From: Maritimibacter sp.
GTDB taxonomy: Bacteria > Pseudomonadota > Alphaproteobacteria > Rhodobacterales > Rhodobacteraceae
Assembly: GCA_020441225.1 (NCBI GenBank)
Contig: JAGRMP010000065.1
Coordinates: forward strand, 1 to 8,650
Length of the DNA: 8,650 nt
Reading direction: 5' to 3'
The notes under the pieces were generated by a model. That model did not search any database. It was not told where the DNA came from and worked only from the letters and a program-made list of their open reading frames with translations. The first letter of the stretch is position 1. Every line of letters starts with the position of its first letter. The position numbers were made by a program, and so were the translations under genes. This document shows, piece after piece, positions 5,728 through 8,650 of the stretch.

Positions 5728-7257
5728 TCAGAGCACCGCGATGACCCAGAACAGGACTGACGTGGTGAGCACGCCGAGGCCGAAATATCCGAGCGCCCTG
5801 AGTGGACGGTGGCGTGAGCGTTCTTCGGGCTGGCGGGCCTGCGCGATCAGCACGTCCTCGACCAGCCCCGGCAGGCGCGGACCGAAGCGCGACAGCACCC
5901 GCGCCGTTAGGGCGAGATCGCGGGCCATGGCGCGCGGTCCGATCGAGGTCTTGATGTAATCCTCGACCACCGGATGGGCGATGTCCCAGATGTTGATCTG
6001 GGGATGCAGCGAGCGCGACACGCCTTCCACCACCACCATGGTGCGCTGGAGGTGGATGAGCTCGGTCCGCGTCTCCATGCCGAAGCGCTCGGTGACCTCG
6101 AACAGGTAGTGCAACAGCCGGCCCATGGAGATCCGCGTCGCATCCATGCCGAAGATCGGCTCGCCGACCGCCCGCAGGGCCTGGGCGAAGGCATCGACAT
6201 CGCGGTCGGCGGGGATGTAGCCGGCTTCGAAATGCACCTCGGCGACGCGGCGGTAATCGCGCCGGATGAAGCCGTAGAGGATCTCGGCATAGACCCGGCG
6301 GGTGTATTCGTCGATCCGGCCCATGATCCCGAAATCCAGCGCGATGATGTCGCCGTTGGCGGCGAACTTGAGGTTGCCCTGGTGCATGTCGCCGTGGAAG
6401 AATCCGTCGCGCAGGGCGTGGCTGAGAAAGAGCTGCAGCACCCGGTTGCCCAGGTCCGCAAGGTCGAGACCGGAGGCGTGCAGGCGGGTCATTTCGTTGG
6501 CCGGGATGCCTTCGCCCCAGTCGAGCGTCATCACCCGCCGCGACGACAGCCCCCATTTGACCTCCGGCACGACGAAGCCCGGATCGTTCAGCGTGTTTTC
6601 GTGAAATTCCGAGGCCGAGGCGCATTCGAGCCGCATGTCGAGCTCGGCCAGAACCACGCTTTCGAAATGCGCGATCACGTCCGAGGGGCGCAGCCGGCGG
6701 GTGCCGGGCAGCAGAAACTCGATCACCTGGGCGAAGAAATGGAAGGCGTCGAGATCGGTGCGGAAGGCGCGTTCGATCCTCGGGCGCAGCACCTTGACCG
6801 CCACTTCCTGGCCCGTGGCGCGGATGCGGGCGCGGTGGACCTGGGCGATCGAGGCGGCGGCGACCGCGTCGGAAAACTCGGAGAACTCTTCGTCCACGAC
6901 GATGTCGAGCTCTTCCTCGATGGTGCGGCGCGCGACCTCGGTCGGGAAGGGCGGCAGCTTGTCCTGCAGATAGGTGAGCTGCTGGGAAAACTCGTCGCCG
7001 ACCACGTCCGGACGCGTCGAGAGGATCTGGCCGAACTTGATATAGGCGGGCCCCAGCGCGGTGATCGCGCGGGTCACGGGGGGCAGTTCCGGATCGCCCT
7101 TGAGGCCGATGGGCGCGAAGGTCCAGCTCACCACATTGGCGACGGTGCGCAGGAGCGGCGGCGCGTCGAAGGCCTGCAGCACCGCGCCCAGCGCGCCGGT
7201 GCGGGCAAAGGTGGCGCCGGTGACGACCAGCCGCCAGATGTTGTGCGGGCCCTTCAT
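5728..7257 (-). CDS. ubiB: UbiB, ABC1/ADCK-type kinase-like protein of ubiquinone biosynthesis
   Basis: A membrane-linked atypical kinase/ATPase needed for ubiquinone synthesis; family members bind ATP and are thought to help extract or present lipid precursors rather than phosphorylate proteins. 509 residues, normal for the family. Visible marks: the KxGQ motif KFGQ at 74-77, the Ala-rich loop AVAAASIAQVH at 131-141 that replaces the usual Gly-rich loop, the conserved Lys 155 in VAVKV, the catalytic-loop motif HGDMHQGN at 288-295 and the metal-binding DFG at 308-310. The C-terminus (about 488-508) is one clear hydrophobic segment, LGYFGLGVLTTSVLFWVIAV. ATG at 7257 overlaps the ubiE stop by one base (TGATG), so translation is coupled to ubiE. 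The frame stays open upstream to 7860, but only as a shadow of ubiE. It is the last gene before the gene-poor spacer. Confidence 0.96.
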   Translation of the reverse strand: MKGPHNIWRLVVTGATFARTGALGAVLQAFDAPPLLRTVANVVSWTFAPIGLKGDPELPPVTRAITALGPAYIKFGQILSTRPDVVGDEFSQQLTYLQDKLPPFPTEVARRTIEEELDIVVDEEFSEFSDAVAAASIAQVHRARIRATGQEVAVKVLRPRIERAFRTDLDAFHFFAQVIEFLLPGTRRLRPSDVIAHFESVVLAELDMRLECASASEFHENTLNDPGFVVPEVKWGLSSRRVMTLDWGEGIPANEMTRLHASGLDLADLGNRVLQLFLSHALRDGFFHGDMHQGNLKFAANGDIIALDFGIMGRIDEYTRRVYAEILYGFIRRDYRRVAEVHFEAGYIPADRDVDAFAQALRAVGEPIFGMDATRISMGRLLHYLFEVTERFGMETRTELIHLQRTMVVVEGVSRSLHPQINIWDIAHPVVEDYIKTSIGPRAMARDLALTARVLSRFGPRLPGLVEDVLIAQARQPEERSRHRPLRALGYFGLGVLTTSVLFWVIAVL

Positions 7258-8003
7258 CAGAGCTTCCAGCCGGAATGGAGCGCGGCGATGCCCATGGTGA
7301 GGTTGCGGTACTTCACGTTGCCGAAGCCTGCGCTGCGGATCATGCCGGCGAAGCTCTCCTGGTCGGGGAACTTGCGGATCGATTCGACGAGGTACTGGTA
7401 ACTGTCGCGGTCGTTTGCGATCACCTTGCCCATCGTCGGGATGACGTTGAAGGAATAGAGGTCGTAGACCTTCTGCATCAGCTCGTTGGGGATCTGGCTG
7501 AACTCGAGCACCATGAGCCGTCCGCCGGGTTTGAGGACTCGGTAGGCCTCGGCGAGCGCGTCCGCGATCCGGGTGACGTTCCGGATGCCGAAGCTGATCG
7601 TGTAGACGTCGAAGCTGTTCGCCTCGAAGGGCAGCGCCATGGCGTCGCCGACCACCCAGTCGAGCCGGTCGGCGCGGGCGTCGGCCTCGGCGCGCTTGCG
7701 GCCTTCGACCAGCATGCTCTCGGTCATGTCGAGCACGGTCGCGGTGGCCGAGGGGGCGCGGTCGAGGAAGCGGAAAGAGATGTCGCCGGTGCCGCCGGCG
7801 ACGTCGAGCAGGCGCTGGCCGGGCCGGGGCGCGAGCCAGTCCATCATCGCGTCTTTCCACAGTCGGTGGATGCCGAGCGACATGGCGTCGTTCATGATGT
7901 CGTACTTCGAGGCGACGTTGGTGAAGACGCCATGGACCATGCCGGCCTTCTGGTCTTCGTCGACGGTCTTGAAGCCGAAATGCGTGGTCTTTTTCTCGGT
8001 CAT
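7257..8003 (-). CDS. ubiE: UbiE, ubiquinone/menaquinone biosynthesis C-methyltransferase
   Basis: SAM-dependent enzyme that C-methylates the benzoquinol intermediate in ubiquinone synthesis (and demethylmenaquinol where menaquinone is made). 248 residues, the family's usual length. It begins [20 protein letters not shown], then [20 protein letters not shown] (about 26-45), the SAM-binding motif [13 protein letters not shown] (66-77), GDAMALPF (119-126), FGIRNV (138-143), [17 protein letters not shown] (153-169) and the signature Y(S/N)-F-x-V-I-P-x-x-G-K stretch (about 183-193). It ends [11 protein letters not shown] at 8003 matches known family N-termini; the ribosome site is weak (GCAGAG upstream). 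The frame continues open toward 8609, but that part is antisense to mutM and not real. It overlaps ubiB by one base and diverges from mutM. Confidence 0.97.
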   Translation of the reverse strand: MTEKKTTHFGFKTVDEDQKAGMVHGVFTNVASKYDIMNDAMSLGIHRLWKDAMMDWLAPRPGQRLLDVAGGTGDISFRFLDRAPSATATVLDMTESMLVEGRKRAEADARADRLDWVVGDAMALPFEANSFDVYTISFGIRNVTRIADALAEAYRVLKPGGRLMVLEFSQIPNELMQKVYDLYSFNVIPTMGKVIANDRDSYQYLVESIRKFPDQESFAGMIRSAGFGNVKYRNLTMGIAALHSGWKL

Positions 8004-8204
8004 GGCTCTGCCCAATTTTGGTCGGTTAGGGGATATACCCATGTGCGGTGAGAGACAAATCCGAAGTCGCGGGCCGCGTGCGGGTGACCGGCCCGCCGCC
8101 GGAGCGGCCCTGCGCCCAAAGACGCTTGTGGGCACGGGGGAGTTGCGGCAACGTCTCGGCGATGTTCTGGAGACGAACGGCCGGCAGGGCGCAGGGGGCG
8201 GCAG
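8004..8204. promoter_or_regulatory. Divergent ubiE / mutM promoter region
   Basis: 201 bp between divergent genes. On the minus strand a TATATC hexamer (8037-8032) lies 29 nt before the ubiE start. TTGTCT or TTTGTC (about 8059-8053) sits 15-16 bp further upstream, a fair but short-spaced sigma-70-like pair for ubiE. On the plus strand no clear promoter for mutM is visible. The region contains a small palindrome, GTTGCGGCAAC (8142-8152), and the mutM ribosome site. No gene is seen in it. Confidence 0.4.
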
Positions 8205-8650
8205 ATGCCTGAACTTCCCGAGGTGGAGACGGTGCGGGCGGGGCTCGCTCCGGTGATGGAAGGCCATGTCATCGCCCGGGCCGAGACCCGGCGCGACGGC
8301 TTGCGCTGGCCGTTTCCGCCCGCCATGGCCGAGCGGCTTACCGGCGCGCGGGTGCTGGGGCTGCGGCGCCGGTCGAAATATATTCTCGGCGATCTCGACA
8401 GCGGCGAGACGCTGCTGATCCATCTGGGCATGTCCGGGCGGATGCTGATCTCGGGCAGCACGCTCGGCACGTTTCACCACGAACATCCCGCGCCGGAAAA
8501 GCACGACCACGTGGTGCTCGACATGGACGGCGGCGCGCGGATCACCTTCAACGACCCGCGCCGCTTCGGGGCGATGGACCTGTTCCCCAGCACCGGCGCG
8601 GACAGCCACGCACTCCTGGCCAAGCTCGGGCCGGAGCCGCTGGGCAACGG
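8205..8650 (+). CDS. mutM: Formamidopyrimidine-DNA glycosylase (8-oxoguanine repair), 3' end cut off
   Basis: Base-excision repair enzyme that removes 8-oxoguanine and formamidopyrimidines and then cuts the strand by beta/delta-elimination. The first 148 residues are visible, about half of the usual 270-285. It begins [14 protein letters not shown]: Pro2 is the catalytic nucleophile after Met removal and Glu3 the partner acid. Lys58 in RRRSKYILG is the conserved catalytic lysine, HLGMSGRM (73-80) carries the Met that fills the gap in DNA, and NDPRRFG (116-122) is the conserved loop. The C-terminal helix-two-turn-helix and zinc finger lie beyond the window. ATG at 8205 follows AGGGGGC with about 6-7 nt spacing. 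It is divergent from ubiE. Confidence 0.97.
   Translation, partial: MPELPEVETVRAGLAPVMEGHVIARAETRRDGLRWPFPPAMAERLTGARVLGLRRRSKYILGDLDSGETLLIHLGMSGRMLISGSTLGTFHHEHPAPEKHDHVVLDMDGGARITFNDPRRFGAMDLFPSTGADSHALLAKLGPEPLGN

Noticed and set aside
5974..7401. A 475-codon plus-strand frame opposite ubiB
   Set aside because: UbiB on the minus strand has all its catalytic motifs; the opposite frame has none of any family.
8128..8146. GGCACG...TTGC resembling a sigma-54 promoter before mutM
   Set aside because: The spacing between the GG and GC elements is 12-13 rather than the strict 10, and a repair gene is not an expected sigma-54 target.
1..8650. CRISPR array, tRNA/rRNA genes, insertion sequences, phage or toxin-antitoxin genes
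   Set aside because: No regularly spaced repeats of suitable length, no tRNA-like T-loop or rRNA signature, no transposase or integrase motifs, and no small gene pair of toxin type were seen on either strand.

Overview
The window looks like a high-GC alphaproteobacterial chromosome, most likely Rhodobacterales (Rhodobacteraceae/Paracoccaceae type). This is inferred from the protein families, the small single-domain FlgJ, the short FlgN-like protein beside a flagellin, and the mutM / ubiE-ubiB divergent pair. No rRNA or other marker is present to confirm it.

Layout. Bases 1-2310 are read on the minus strand: a rod-binding FlgJ-type protein (2310-2014), an FlgN-like export-chaperone candidate that overlaps it by 14 nt (2027-1674), a 238-bp leader with a strong inverted repeat, and a flagellin whose 3' end runs off the left edge (1435-1). 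A 118-bp divergent spacer separates these from a plus-strand pair, fliK (hook-length control, 2429-4360) and flgD (hook cap/scaffold, 4375-5091). A gene-poor 636-bp stretch (5092-5727) follows, with hairpins and a short tandem-repeat cluster but no convincing gene. Next comes the minus-strand pair ubiE (8003-7257) and ubiB (7257-5728), coupled by a TGATG stop/start overlap. A 201-bp divergent spacer then leads to mutM/fpg on the plus strand (8205 to the right edge, partial).

How the genes work together. The left 5.1 kb makes parts of a flagellum: rod assembly (FlgJ), chaperoning of junction proteins (FlgN-like), the filament (flagellin), and hook building and length control (FlgD, FliK). The right 2.9 kb is housekeeping: UbiE C-methylates the ubiquinone (and, where made, menaquinone) precursor, UbiB is the ATPase-like helper of the ubiquinone pathway, and MutM removes oxidised guanine.

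I found no new defence, mobile or secondary-metabolite system. The parts not explained by known genes are the flagellin leader inverted repeat, the 5.1-5.7 kb spacer with its repeats, and the very long low-complexity part of FliK. Long open frames opposite flagellin, fliK, flgD and ubiB are judged to be high-GC shadows.
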